Both the position numbers and the translations under genes were made by a program. DNA of 64,000 bases from Candidatus Flavonifractor intestinipullorum (GTDB lineage Bacteria > Bacillota > Clostridia > Oscillospirales > Oscillospiraceae): positions 87,905 to 151,904 of the forward strand of contig DWYC01000087.1 of the NCBI GenBank assembly GCA_019118925.1, given 5' to 3'. This document shows positions 8,898 to 18,000 of this stretch, piece by piece. The notes below the pieces were generated by a model. That model did no database searches and was not told the origin of the DNA. It worked only from the letters and a program-made list of their open reading frames with translations. Each line of letters opens with the position of its first letter. Within the stretch, counting starts at the first letter, position 1.

Positions 8898-9239
8898 ATG
8901 TCTATGGCAGAGCGGCGGTGCATTTCCGGTGAGAGCCTGGGTGAAACCGGGTTCAGCTATACCCTGTCCCTCATCAATGGGAAGTACAAGATGACGGTGC
9001 TCTATACCCTGATGGAGTTCGGCGTGGTCCGATTTAACGAAATGAAGCGATACATCGGGCCCATCTCATATAAAACGCTCAGCGCGACCCTCAAAGAACT
9101 GGAGGCCGACCAGCTGGTCCACCGGGAGGAGTACCCGCAGATTCCCCCCAAGGTGGAATACAGCCTCACGGAACGGGGGAAATCTCTGATCCCCATTTTA
9201 GACGGCATGTGTGAATGGGGCAATCAGAATCGCATGTAG
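8898..9239 (+). CDS. HxlR-family winged-helix transcriptional regulator
   Basis: ETGFSYTLSLINGKYKMTVLYTLMEFGVVRFNEMKRYIGPISYKTLSATLKELEADQLVHREEYPQIPPKVEYSLTERGKSL. Confidence 0.92.
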   Translation: MSMAERRCISGESLGETGFSYTLSLINGKYKMTVLYTLMEFGVVRFNEMKRYIGPISYKTLSATLKELEADQLVHREEYPQIPPKVEYSLTERGKSLIPILDGMCEWGNQNRM

Positions 9240-9263
9240 CGCGGGCGGGGAAAAAGAAACAGA

Positions 9264-9303
9264 GACGGAGCGCCGGATGGAATATCCGGCGCTCCGTCTT
9301 TTG
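9264..9303 (+). terminator. Rho-independent terminator after the HxlR gene
   Basis: GACGGAGCGCCGGAT-GGAAT-ATCCGGCGCTCCGTC-TTTT. Confidence 0.9.
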
Positions 9304-9339
9304 AAAAGCAGAGAGGGAAACCGTCCGTGCGGCAGCGGC

Positions 9340-10572
9340 TCAAATACTCACAATGTACCAGGAGCGGCCATCTTTCACGCCATAGAGGTACATGCTCTGA
9401 TCCACGCGGTTGGAGCCGTCGGCGGACTCAAGGGTGATCTCCAGCTCCACCTCGGTCACGGCGTCGGCGTTGAAGCCGGTGGCCCCCTCTGAGCGGAGGG
9501 ACTCCACCAGGTCCTGGACCTGGGCCTTGTCGTACTCCTCCCGGGAGACCACTTCGTAGGAGTACGTCCAGTCCTCTCCCAGGTAGTCGTCCAGCTGGTA
9601 GATGGCGCTCTGGAGCTGGTCGCTCAGATAGGCCAGGGCCTCCCGCTCGGTGGCGTAGCCGTCCCAGGCGGCCTCTTCCAGGGCGGCCGCCTGAACGGGC
9701 TCGGGGAAGAGGTTGAAAATGGCCTCGGCGTCGCCGGTGAAGCTGGCCTTCACATAGGCGTCCAGGGCCTTGTTCAGGCTCCGCCCCCCGAAGAGGAAGA
9801 AGGCGAGGGCGAGGATGACCGCCACAGCGGCGACAATGGCCAGAATGCCGATGAGGCGGTGCTTGCCCGGCTTTTTCCCGCCGCTGTGGGCGGAGCCCGC
9901 CGCCTGATAGGGGGGTGGAGGCGGCGGAGGCGGCGCGGAAGGGCCGTTCCTGGGCGGAGTGGGGGCGGCGGAGGCGGCCTGCGGAACCCGGGCGCCGCAG
10001 CTGCCGCAGAAGAGGGCGCCCTCCCGCAGCTTGGCGCCGCACTGGCGGCAGTAGAGGGGCGCGCCGCCGGAGGAGGACTCCGGAGCGGGCGGCGGCGGGG
10101 GTGCAGAGGGCCCGGCCTCGGGAGCGGGCGGCTCCGGCCAGGGGGACTTGGGGGCCTCCTGGGCCTGGCCGGGCCAGGGGGCGGAGCTCTCCTCCGGCCA
10201 TGCGGGGGTCAGAAGCTCGGTGGGCGCCTGGTCGGCGGGGGCGGTGACGCCGATCTCAAAGACCAGGCGGGTAGAACCGATGACGGCCTCATCCCCGGAG
10301 AGGAGCTCCACCGGCTCCTCCATGCGCGCGCCGTTGACCTCCGTGCCGTTGGTGGCGCTCAGATTTTCCAGCCAGACGCCGCCGTCCCGGCAGAAGAGAA
10401 CGGCGTGGGTGCGGCTGACCTTGGGGTCGTGGAGGGTCAGGTGAACGGCGCTGCTGTCGCGGCCGATGCGGAAGGGGAACTCCTTGACCTGGACGGTGTG
10501 GGGCGTTCCATCCACCGTGTAGTGGATGACGGCCAAAATATCCGCTCCGGCGGGGGTGTAATCTCTGTCCAT
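9340..10572 (-). CDS. FHA-domain protein: N-terminal FHA, linker, Zn-ribbon, TM, extracellular C-terminal domain
   Basis: FRIGRDSSAVHLTLHDPKVSRTHAVLFCRDGGVWLENLSATNGTEVNG (FHA); YCRQCGAKLREGALFCGSCGARV (Zn-ribbon); LIGILAIVAAVAVILALAFFLF (TM). Confidence 0.9.
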   Translation of the reverse strand: MDRDYTPAGADILAVIHYTVDGTPHTVQVKEFPFRIGRDSSAVHLTLHDPKVSRTHAVLFCRDGGVWLENLSATNGTEVNGARMEEPVELLSGDEAVIGSTRLVFEIGVTAPADQAPTELLTPAWPEESSAPWPGQAQEAPKSPWPEPPAPEAGPSAPPPPPAPESSSGGAPLYCRQCGAKLREGALFCGSCGARVPQAASAAPTPPRNGPSAPPPPPPPPYQAAGSAHSGGKKPGKHRLIGILAIVAAVAVILALAFFLFGGRSLNKALDAYVKASFTGDAEAIFNLFPEPVQAAALEEAAWDGYATEREALAYLSDQLQSAIYQLDDYLGEDWTYSYEVVSREEYDKAQVQDLVESLRSEGATGFNADAVTEVELEITLESADGSNRVDQSMYLYGVKDGRSWYIVSI

Positions 10573-10590
10573 AATCTCACCTCATCGTGC

Positions 10591-12555
10591 TTAAGAAGTG
10601 GGGCCCGCGGCGTAGGGGAGGGCCAGATACTCGGAAAGGGCGGAAAACTCCGGATAGACGGCGGCGTACTCCTCCCGGACGGCGGGGGAGATGGGGATGG
10701 CGCCGCTGCGGTGGCGGATGTGGAAGTAGTCCTGCGCCGCGTCGCTGGAGAAGAACTCCAGGAGGGCGGTGGCGGCCCGCTCCTCATCTCCGCCCGAGTC
10801 GGTCACGCTCCACAGTGTGGCGCAGGTATAGGCGGCCTGGCCGCAGGCGGGGAACTGGACCTGGTAGAGGCCGGGCATGGCCTCCTGAATGGCGGGGTAG
10901 TCGGCGCTGGAGCCCAGGTAGAGCAGGACCTCCCCCGACAGAAAATCCTCCAGGGCGGAGGGGGCGGCATAGTCCTCTACCTCCGGTCCGTAGAGAGCGG
11001 TGAACAGCGCCCCGCAGGCGGGGGAGAGGGCCAGAGTGGAACCCGCCGCTTCGCACGCCCCGGCCAGGGCGGACACGTCGTCTGAACTGCCGACGCTGCC
11101 CAGGGAGGTGTTGACGTAGAGAAGGGGGAGGGCGAGCCCCGTGGGGTACTGGCGCTCGCCCTCCAGGGGAGCGGCGGCGGCCGGGTCGGTTTGAGCGAGG
11201 GCCTCCAGCGGACCGTCCAGCCCGGCGGCGTTGGGGAGGGCCGCGCCGTCCAGACCGGTGGACTCGTAGAGGTCGGGGCCCGCTCCGTCCACGCTCTCCC
11301 CCAGACGGCGGGCATACTCTGCGGCGGGAATTCCCTCCACCGAGACCGTGACGCCGGTGTACTCCTGGGTAAAGCGCTCAATAATGGCCTGAAGGGCCTC
11401 CTCCTTGGCCGTGTCCAGCGCTTCTTCCCCGGTGGAGCGGTACCAGAGGGTCAGATCGGCCTGGGGGAGCTGGCGGCTGTGCCACAACAGGGCAAAGGTC
11501 CCGAAGGCGGCGGCCAGCACCAGCAGGGAGGCGCAGATGCCCAGCGTTCGTCGGCGTTTTCGGCGCCGGCGGGCGGCCTCCAGAGGCACGGCCTTTTTCT
11601 GCGCCGTGAGGACCGCCTGAAACTCCTCAACCCGCTGATAGCGGAAACGGGGGTCCAGGGCCATGGCGCGCAGGATGGCCACGCTCACATGTTCCGGGAT
11701 GTCGGCGCGCAGGGCGGAGGGAGAGACCAGCTCGTCCTGAATTTTCCGGTCGGTGGACTCGGGGGGCTTCTGGCCCGTGAGCGCGTAGTAGAGGGTGCCG
11801 CCGAGGGCATAGATGTCGGTCCAGGGGCCCTGGCGGTTGACCCGCTCGTACTGCTCCGGGGGGGCGAAACCGGGCTTGACCACGATGGTGAGAGGACTGC
11901 CCTGGTCGGAGGCGAAGCGGGCCGCGCCGAAATCGATGAGCTTGACCGCCCCGTTCCGGCAGAGGAAGATGTTGTCCGGGCTCACGTCCCGGTGGAGAAT
12001 GTTCTGAGCGTGCAGGGCGCTCAGAGCGGCGCACACGTCCTGGGCCAGCTCCAGGCAGCGCTCCCAGGGGAGGGGCGCGCCCGACTGCTGGAGGAACTTG
12101 CTGAGCGTCTGCCCGTCCAGGAACTCCATGACGATGTAGGCGGTATTGTTGGCCTCAAAAAAATCGTAGACGTTGACAATGTTGGGGTGGGTATTGAAGC
12201 GGGCCAGGTTGCGGGCCTCCTCCAGAAAGCGTTCCTTGCCGTAGCGGAACTCCTCCTCCCGTTTGGAGGCCACCAGCATGACCTCGGCCTGGCCGGGCAG
12301 ACGGTTGACCAGACCGCTGGGATAGTACTCCTTTACGGCCATAACGGTCTCCAGCTTCTGATCCCACGCCTGATAGGTGATGCCGAAACCGCCCAGACCC
12401 AGCATCCGGCCGATTAGGTAGCGCCCGGCGATCTCCGTGCCGGGGGTGAGGCAGTAGGCCTCGGCCGTGGCGTCCCCCTCGCTGTAGCCGCAGTAGGGAC
12501 ACACGCCGTAGTCGGCCTCATATTCCTGAAAGCAGTTGGAACAGCGAATCTGCAT
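10591..12555 (-). CDS. Zn-ribbon eukaryotic-like Ser/Thr kinase with TM and a C-terminal extracellular solute-binding-protein-like domain
   Basis: MQIRCSNCFQEYEADYGVCPYCGY; YLIGRMLGLGGFGITYQAWD, HRDVSPDN, LIDFGAAR; TM LGICASLLVLAAAFGTFALLW; then ADLTLWYRSTGEEALDTAKEEALQAIIERFTQEYTGVTVSVEGIPAAEYARRL...ATALLEFFSSDAAQDYFHIRHRSGAIPIS. Confidence 0.9.
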   Translation of the reverse strand: MQIRCSNCFQEYEADYGVCPYCGYSEGDATAEAYCLTPGTEIAGRYLIGRMLGLGGFGITYQAWDQKLETVMAVKEYYPSGLVNRLPGQAEVMLVASKREEEFRYGKERFLEEARNLARFNTHPNIVNVYDFFEANNTAYIVMEFLDGQTLSKFLQQSGAPLPWERCLELAQDVCAALSALHAQNILHRDVSPDNIFLCRNGAVKLIDFGAARFASDQGSPLTIVVKPGFAPPEQYERVNRQGPWTDIYALGGTLYYALTGQKPPESTDRKIQDELVSPSALRADIPEHVSVAILRAMALDPRFRYQRVEEFQAVLTAQKKAVPLEAARRRRKRRRTLGICASLLVLAAAFGTFALLWHSRQLPQADLTLWYRSTGEEALDTAKEEALQAIIERFTQEYTGVTVSVEGIPAAEYARRLGESVDGAGPDLYESTGLDGAALPNAAGLDGPLEALAQTDPAAAAPLEGERQYPTGLALPLLYVNTSLGSVGSSDDVSALAGACEAAGSTLALSPACGALFTALYGPEVEDYAAPSALEDFLSGEVLLYLGSSADYPAIQEAMPGLYQVQFPACGQAAYTCATLWSVTDSGGDEERAATALLEFFSSDAAQDYFHIRHRSGAIPISPAVREEYAAVYPEFSALSEYLALPYAAGPTS

Positions 12556-12558
12556 CGG

Positions 12559-13461
12559 TTATTCCTCCGGGAGATAGCCGTCCCAGGAGAAGGACGGCCC
12601 GCACAGGGGCAGGAAGAGAAACTCGGCCCGGCCCAGGGAGATGCGGTCATAGGCGTGGAGCTCGGCGTGGTCAAAGAGAAGGGCGTCGTTGAGGTAGGTG
12701 AGCCCCTCCCCGGGCCCGGCCTGGAGGAAAAACTGGCGCTGGCGGGGCTCATAGATGAGGATGGCGTGGGGGGTACGGCTGACCGCGCTCTCCCGGGGGA
12801 GGACGATCTCCAGGCCCAGCGCCCGTCCGATGCGGTTTTTGCCCTCCCGGCAGGGAAAAGCCTGTCCCGCGTAGGCGCCCTTCAGGCACACCAGCCAGCC
12901 CACCGGGGGGAACGAGGGGGACGGCTGGGGTTCCTCCGGCTCCATGCCGGGGAAGGCCGGCACGTCGGCGGCGCCGGTGGCCGAGACCGCCTCCGCCAAA
13001 GTGGGTTCTTCCTCCTCGGGCGGGGCCTCCGGCTCCTGGGCCGGAAGCTCCTCCGCCCCAGGTTCCTCCTCAGGCGGGGCGGGAAGGTCCGCTTCCGGCG
13101 GGGCGGCCGGTTCCTCCGCAGCGGGCTCCGGCGAAGCGGCGGGGAAGAACTCCTCCACGGAGACGGGGGACGTCTCTTCCGTGGGCGGGGAGCGCACCGG
13201 CTCCGGCGGGGACTCCGGCTCGGGAGCGGGGGCGTCCCAGGCCGCTCCGGCGGAGCGGAGCGGGTCCTCCTCAGGGAAGAGGAGCTGGGTGGGGGCCAGC
13301 TCATCCACGGCAAAGGAGGGCGCGGCCGGCACCGGCTCCTCCGGCGCAGGGACGGCCGGGGCGGGGGCGGCGAGCTCCTGGCCCTCCGCCCCGCAGATGG
13401 GACAGACATCGAAGCGCTCGGCGTTGTAGAAATGTCCGTTTTGGCACTTTACTTTTCTCAT
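12559..13461 (-). CDS. Zn-ribbon protein with a long Pro/Glu/Ala-rich linker and C-terminal FHA domain
   Basis: MRKVKCQNGHFYNAERFDVCPICGAEG; FHA-like FPCREGKNRIGRALGLEIVLPRESAVSRTPHAILIYEPRQRQFFLQAGPGEGLTYLNDALLFD. Confidence 0.85.
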   Translation of the reverse strand: MRKVKCQNGHFYNAERFDVCPICGAEGQELAAPAPAVPAPEEPVPAAPSFAVDELAPTQLLFPEEDPLRSAGAAWDAPAPEPESPPEPVRSPPTEETSPVSVEEFFPAASPEPAAEEPAAPPEADLPAPPEEEPGAEELPAQEPEAPPEEEEPTLAEAVSATGAADVPAFPGMEPEEPQPSPSFPPVGWLVCLKGAYAGQAFPCREGKNRIGRALGLEIVLPRESAVSRTPHAILIYEPRQRQFFLQAGPGEGLTYLNDALLFDHAELHAYDRISLGRAEFLFLPLCGPSFSWDGYLPEE

Positions 13462-13481
13462 ATGGGACCTCCCTCGCTCTC

Positions 13482-14246
13482 TCAAAGTTGAATCAGAATA
13501 AAAGTGGTGTTGTCCAGCCTGCGCCGGCCGTTCCAGGCCAAAACGGCCTGAAGCAGCCCTTCGGCCCGCTCCTCCAGGGGGAGGGGAAGGGCCAGCAGGG
13601 CCCGTATGGTACCGGCGTCCAGGGCGCCGGGCAGACCGTCCGAGGTCAGAAGAAGCACGTCGCCGGGCCGGACAGCCAGAGGCCGCCGGGTCAGGTCGTA
13701 GAGGGTGAGCCCTCCCAGCCCCAGATAGCTCAGCAGGGCCCGGCTCCGGGGGAGCTGGCTCTGATAGAGGGCGGGGGAGATGCGCCCGGCCCGGAGCAGG
13801 GTGTCCAGCTCCAGGCGGTAATTGTGCTCCCGGGTGGCCGGGACCAGCTCCCCGCCCCGGAGCAGATAGAGCCGGCTGTCCCCCACCGAGGCCCAGTGGA
13901 GCCCCGCATCCGTCAAAAGGAGGGCCGTCAGGGTGGAGCCGCTGCCCCGCAGGGCCTCATCCAGCGCCACGGCCTGGTCGGCCTCCACCAGCGCCCGGCT
14001 CAGAAGGGAGACCGGCTCCATCCCCAGGGATTCCTCCGCCAGGGCCTGAAGGGCCTCCACCGCCCGGCGGCTGGCCTCCCCGCCGGAGGCGGAACCGCCC
14101 ATGCCGTCGCACACCGCGGCGAAGAGACGGCCCTCCCGCTCCAGAACATAGGCCCGGTCCTGCTGCTCCGCCCGGCCGCCGATGTGGGACCGGGCGGCCA
14201 GGACGGCGGCGGTGGAGCCGTCCCGCCGGATGGTCAAATAGCTCAT
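13482..14246 (-). CDS. PP2C-family Ser/Thr protein phosphatase
   Basis: AARSHIGGRAEQQDRAYV...FAAVCDGMGGSASGGEAS...LHWASVGDSRLYLLRGG...LLLTSDGL. Confidence 0.92.
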   Translation of the reverse strand: MSYLTIRRDGSTAAVLAARSHIGGRAEQQDRAYVLEREGRLFAAVCDGMGGSASGGEASRRAVEALQALAEESLGMEPVSLLSRALVEADQAVALDEALRGSGSTLTALLLTDAGLHWASVGDSRLYLLRGGELVPATREHNYRLELDTLLRAGRISPALYQSQLPRSRALLSYLGLGGLTLYDLTRRPLAVRPGDVLLLTSDGLPGALDAGTIRALLALPLPLEERAEGLLQAVLAWNGRRRLDNTTFILIQL

Positions 14247-14255
14247 AGCCCCCTC

Positions 14256-14981
14256 CTATAACAGCACCGCGATGGCGGAGTAGTTGTCCATCTCCCGGCC
14301 CCGGCCGCGCTCCTCCACAATGCCGGCCATCTGCGCCAGCCACTCCTCCGGGGAGGCGGCGCGCCTGAGCTGCGCGCCCATCTCCTTTTCTGTGATGAGC
14401 TCCCAAAAGCCGTCGCTGCACAGCAGAAATGCGTCGAACCGGCGGGCGTCCTGAACGGGGGAGAGTTCGAACCGGGGGGCGTCCCCCGCCACCCCCAGCA
14501 CCCGCAGCAGCCGGTTGCGGTCGGGGTGGCCCCGGATCTCCTTTTCCCGGATGTCCCCCGCCAGGGCCAGCATCTGGGGTACGCTGTGGTCCAACGTGCG
14601 CTCCTTCACCTTGCGCCGGGCGAAGGCGTAGACCCGGCTGTCCCCGATGTGGCCCCAGAGGGCCTGCCCGTCCCGGAGGGCCAGGGCGGCGGCGGTGGTC
14701 TTCATCTGGGCGAAGGCCCCGGCGGCGCGCTGCTCCCGGAGGATGTCCTCCTGAGCTTGGCGGAAGGCGGCGGCCATCTGCCCGGGCATGGGGCCGGGGA
14801 AGGGGGCGGAGTAGAGCGCCCCGAAGGCATCCACCGCCAGGCGGGAGGCCACATCCCCCTGGCCGTGCCCCCCCAGGCCGTCGGCCACCAGAAAGCACCA
14901 GGTATCCCCGGAGGAAAAGACCCCCAGGCTGTCCTCGTTGACCGGGCGGCTCCCCGGCCGGGTTAAGGTCGCATAGCGCAT
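14256..14981 (-). CDS. PP2C-family Ser/Thr protein phosphatase
   Basis: MRYATLTRPGSRPVNEDSLGVF...FLVADGLGGHGQGDVAS...LWGHIGDSRVYAF...LLCSDGFWELI. Confidence 0.94.
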   Translation of the reverse strand: MRYATLTRPGSRPVNEDSLGVFSSGDTWCFLVADGLGGHGQGDVASRLAVDAFGALYSAPFPGPMPGQMAAAFRQAQEDILREQRAAGAFAQMKTTAAALALRDGQALWGHIGDSRVYAFARRKVKERTLDHSVPQMLALAGDIREKEIRGHPDRNRLLRVLGVAGDAPRFELSPVQDARRFDAFLLCSDGFWELITEKEMGAQLRRAASPEEWLAQMAGIVEERGRGREMDNYSAIAVLL

Positions 14982-15013
14982 GGCATTCGCCTCCCTTGAA
15001 AAGAGCGGCCGGG

Positions 15014-18000
15014 TCATACAACCACCAGGCGGATCAGAATGTCGCCCAGGCTGTTCCCGGTGCTAAAGTTGTCCGAGTAAAACAGCGATACGGCAAACGT
15101 GTCGCTCCCGTTTGTGTCCAGGCTGGAGATATCCAGGTCCAGGGTGGTGTGGGTGCTGCCGTCCACATAGTAGGCCCCCAGCTGTTCCCAGGAGTAGCCG
15201 TCCAGCCGGGCCACCCAGAGGGTGAAGAGATCCTCCCCGGACTCCCCGCCGGTGTCGATGTCAATATCCAGCGTCACCGTATCTCCCTGGTGGATGCGCT
15301 CGCTGACGGCGTCGTTGCTGCCGATGGAGAGCGAGACAGGGATCACGATATTCTCCGGCTCCCGGGCCGAGACAGTGACGGTACACTGATCGCGGAAGGT
15401 CTGCCCGCCGGCGGTCACCGAGGCGGTGATGACGGCGGTGCCCTCCCCCTTGGCGGTCACCGTGCCGCCGGAGACGGCGGCGATATCGCTGTCGCTGCTG
15501 CTCCAAACGGTGGGGCCGATGTCGGTGGTGTTGGTAAAGGAGCTGGAGAAGCCCAGCATTTGGGACTCTCCCACGGAGAGGGCGAGTTCGCCCGGCTCAA
15601 TGGTCACATTGCCGATGATCTCCGGCACCTCCACCGTCACAGCGCAGGAGGCCGAGTAGGTCTGTCCGCCGTAGGTCATGGAGGCGGTGATGGTGGCGCT
15701 GCCGCCTCCCTCGGCAGTCACCCGGCCGGAAGAGCTGACGGAAGCCACGCCGGGGTCGCTGCTGCTCCAGGTGACGCGCTGTCCGGCGGGGGTGGTGTAG
15801 ACCGTCAGATCCTGAGAGAGGGGGACCTCCAGCGTCAGGGAGCTGTGGGAGAGGGTAATCCCCGCCGCCTCGCTCACCGTCACCCGGCACTCGTCGGAGT
15901 AGGTGGTGTTGCCGTAGGTCATGGAGGCGGTGATGGTGGCGCTGCCCGCCCCCACGGCGGTAACGGCGCCGGAGGAACTGACGGAAGCCACACCCGAGTC
16001 GCTGCTGCGCCAGGTGACGGAGGAATTGGTGGGAGAGGTGCGGGCGGTGAGGGTGCGCTGCTGCCCGGCCTCCAGGGCCAGCGTGTGATCGGAGAGGGTG
16101 AGAGAACCGCCGGGGGACACGCTCACATGGCAGGAGTCGGAGTAGAGGACCCCGTCGTAGGTCATGGAGGCGACAATGGTGGTGCTGCCGGTTCCCTCGG
16201 CGGTGACCCGGCCGGAGGAGCTGACGGAGGCCACGCTGGGGTCATCGCTGCGCCAGGTGATGGACTGCCCGGCGGGCGTGGCGTCCGCATCCAGCCAATA
16301 GGTCTCGCCCTCCAGGAGGGAAATTCCGCTGCTGCTGATGGTCAAGCCCGCCGTGGGGGTGACGGTGACGCTGCAGGCGGCATGGCAGCGGTAACTGCCG
16401 AAGACGGCGGTGACGGTGATGGTGGTCCGGCCCTCCCCCTGGGCGGTGACCGAGCCGCCGCCGGCGGTGGCCACCTGGCTGTCGGCGCTCTCCCAGAGGA
16501 TCTCGTCGGGCTCGTAGGGATAGCTGCCCACCGAGAGAATCTCCCACTCCCCCGGCGTGAGGGTGAGCGAGGTGTCGGAGAGGGAGATCTCCGGCTCGAC
16601 CACCCGGACGGTGCAATGGTCGGAGTAAACCTGGCCGTTATGGACGATGGAGGCGGTGATCGTGGCCTCGCCGTCCTGCTTGGGGGTGACCCAGCCGTAG
16701 GCGTTCACCTCGGCCACCGCGGGGTCGCTGCTCTGCCAGGAGATGGAGGCATTGCTGGGGTAGACTGCCGCATCTGTGCCCAGAGAGGTCCCGCTCCCCA
16801 GCGTCAGCAGGAGGGAGGACTCGGAGAGCACGACGCTGCCCACCTCGCCCTCGGCCACCGTCACGGCGCAGGCGGCGGAGTAGGTGCGCCCGCTCAGGGA
16901 GCACTGGGCGGTAATGGTGCAGGAGCCGGGGGACTGGGCGGTAATGACGCCGGAGGCGCTGACGCTGGCCACGGCGCTGTTGCTGCTGCTCCAGCGCACC
17001 GAGACCCCGGACGGGTAGCCGGAGGCGGAGAGGGTGGCCTGGGCCCCCGCCGAGAGGGTGAGGGTGGAGCGGTTCAGCCGCGGCGTATAGTCCTGCACGA
17101 CGACGGAGCAGGACACGGAGCTGCCCCCGCTGGAGACGGTAATGGTGGCCTGCCCGGCGCCTGCGGCGGTGACGGAGCCGTTGGAGACGCTGACCACACT
17201 GGAGTCGCTGGAGCTCCAGCGGTAGCTTCCGCCGCCCCCCGAGGCCCGCAGCGTCACGCGGTCCCCCACGTAGAGGCGCAGGGAGCTGCGGTTGAGCTGG
17301 AGCGGGGCGCTCTGGGGGGCCTGGGACTCCGAAGTCCCCTCTTCCGCAGGCTGCTCCAGGGCCGGGTCGGGGCCCTGGCTCACATAGAGAGTCACCGGCG
17401 TACCCGCGGAGAGGGGCTCTCCCATTTCCACGCTCTGGCGGATGACGATGCCCTGGGCCACGTCGGCGCTGTATTCGTATTCCACGCTCACCACCGCGCC
17501 CATCTGAGTCAGGAGGGCGGAGGCCTCCTCCAGGGCGTAATAGGCCACGTCGGGGGCGGTGCCCTCCGGCGTCTCGGCCTCCAGCGGGGCGCTGAGATAG
17601 AGTTCGACCTGGGTGTCCTCCTCCACCACGGCGCCGGCGTCCACACTCTGGTAGAGCACCAGGTCCACCGGAATGGTGTCCGAGCGCTTCCGCCCGCCGA
17701 TGACGGGGCGCAGAGACTGCTCGTCCAGCATCTCCTGGGCCACGCCCACCGAGTAGTTGACCACGCTGGGCACCCGGGTCATCCCCTCGCCCAGGGCGAT
17801 CTCGGTGTTCAGCTCGGCCTGCTCGCCCAGATGGCCGGTGAAGAGAAGGGCCAGAAGCACCAGGACCAGCGCACCCGCCGCCGGCACGGCGATCTTCAAC
17901 GCCAGCGGCCAGCGCAGCACGTCCAGGGGCTTGATATGTCCGCTGCGGCGCTTGACGCCGTCGGGGGAGGTGAGCTCCTGCCAGAAGGCCTCCGCCGAGG

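Noticed and set aside
15350-17310. CRISPR-like or minisatellite repeat
   Set aside because: Period of ~240 bp, coding and in frame with Big2 domains; no short repeats with unique spacers
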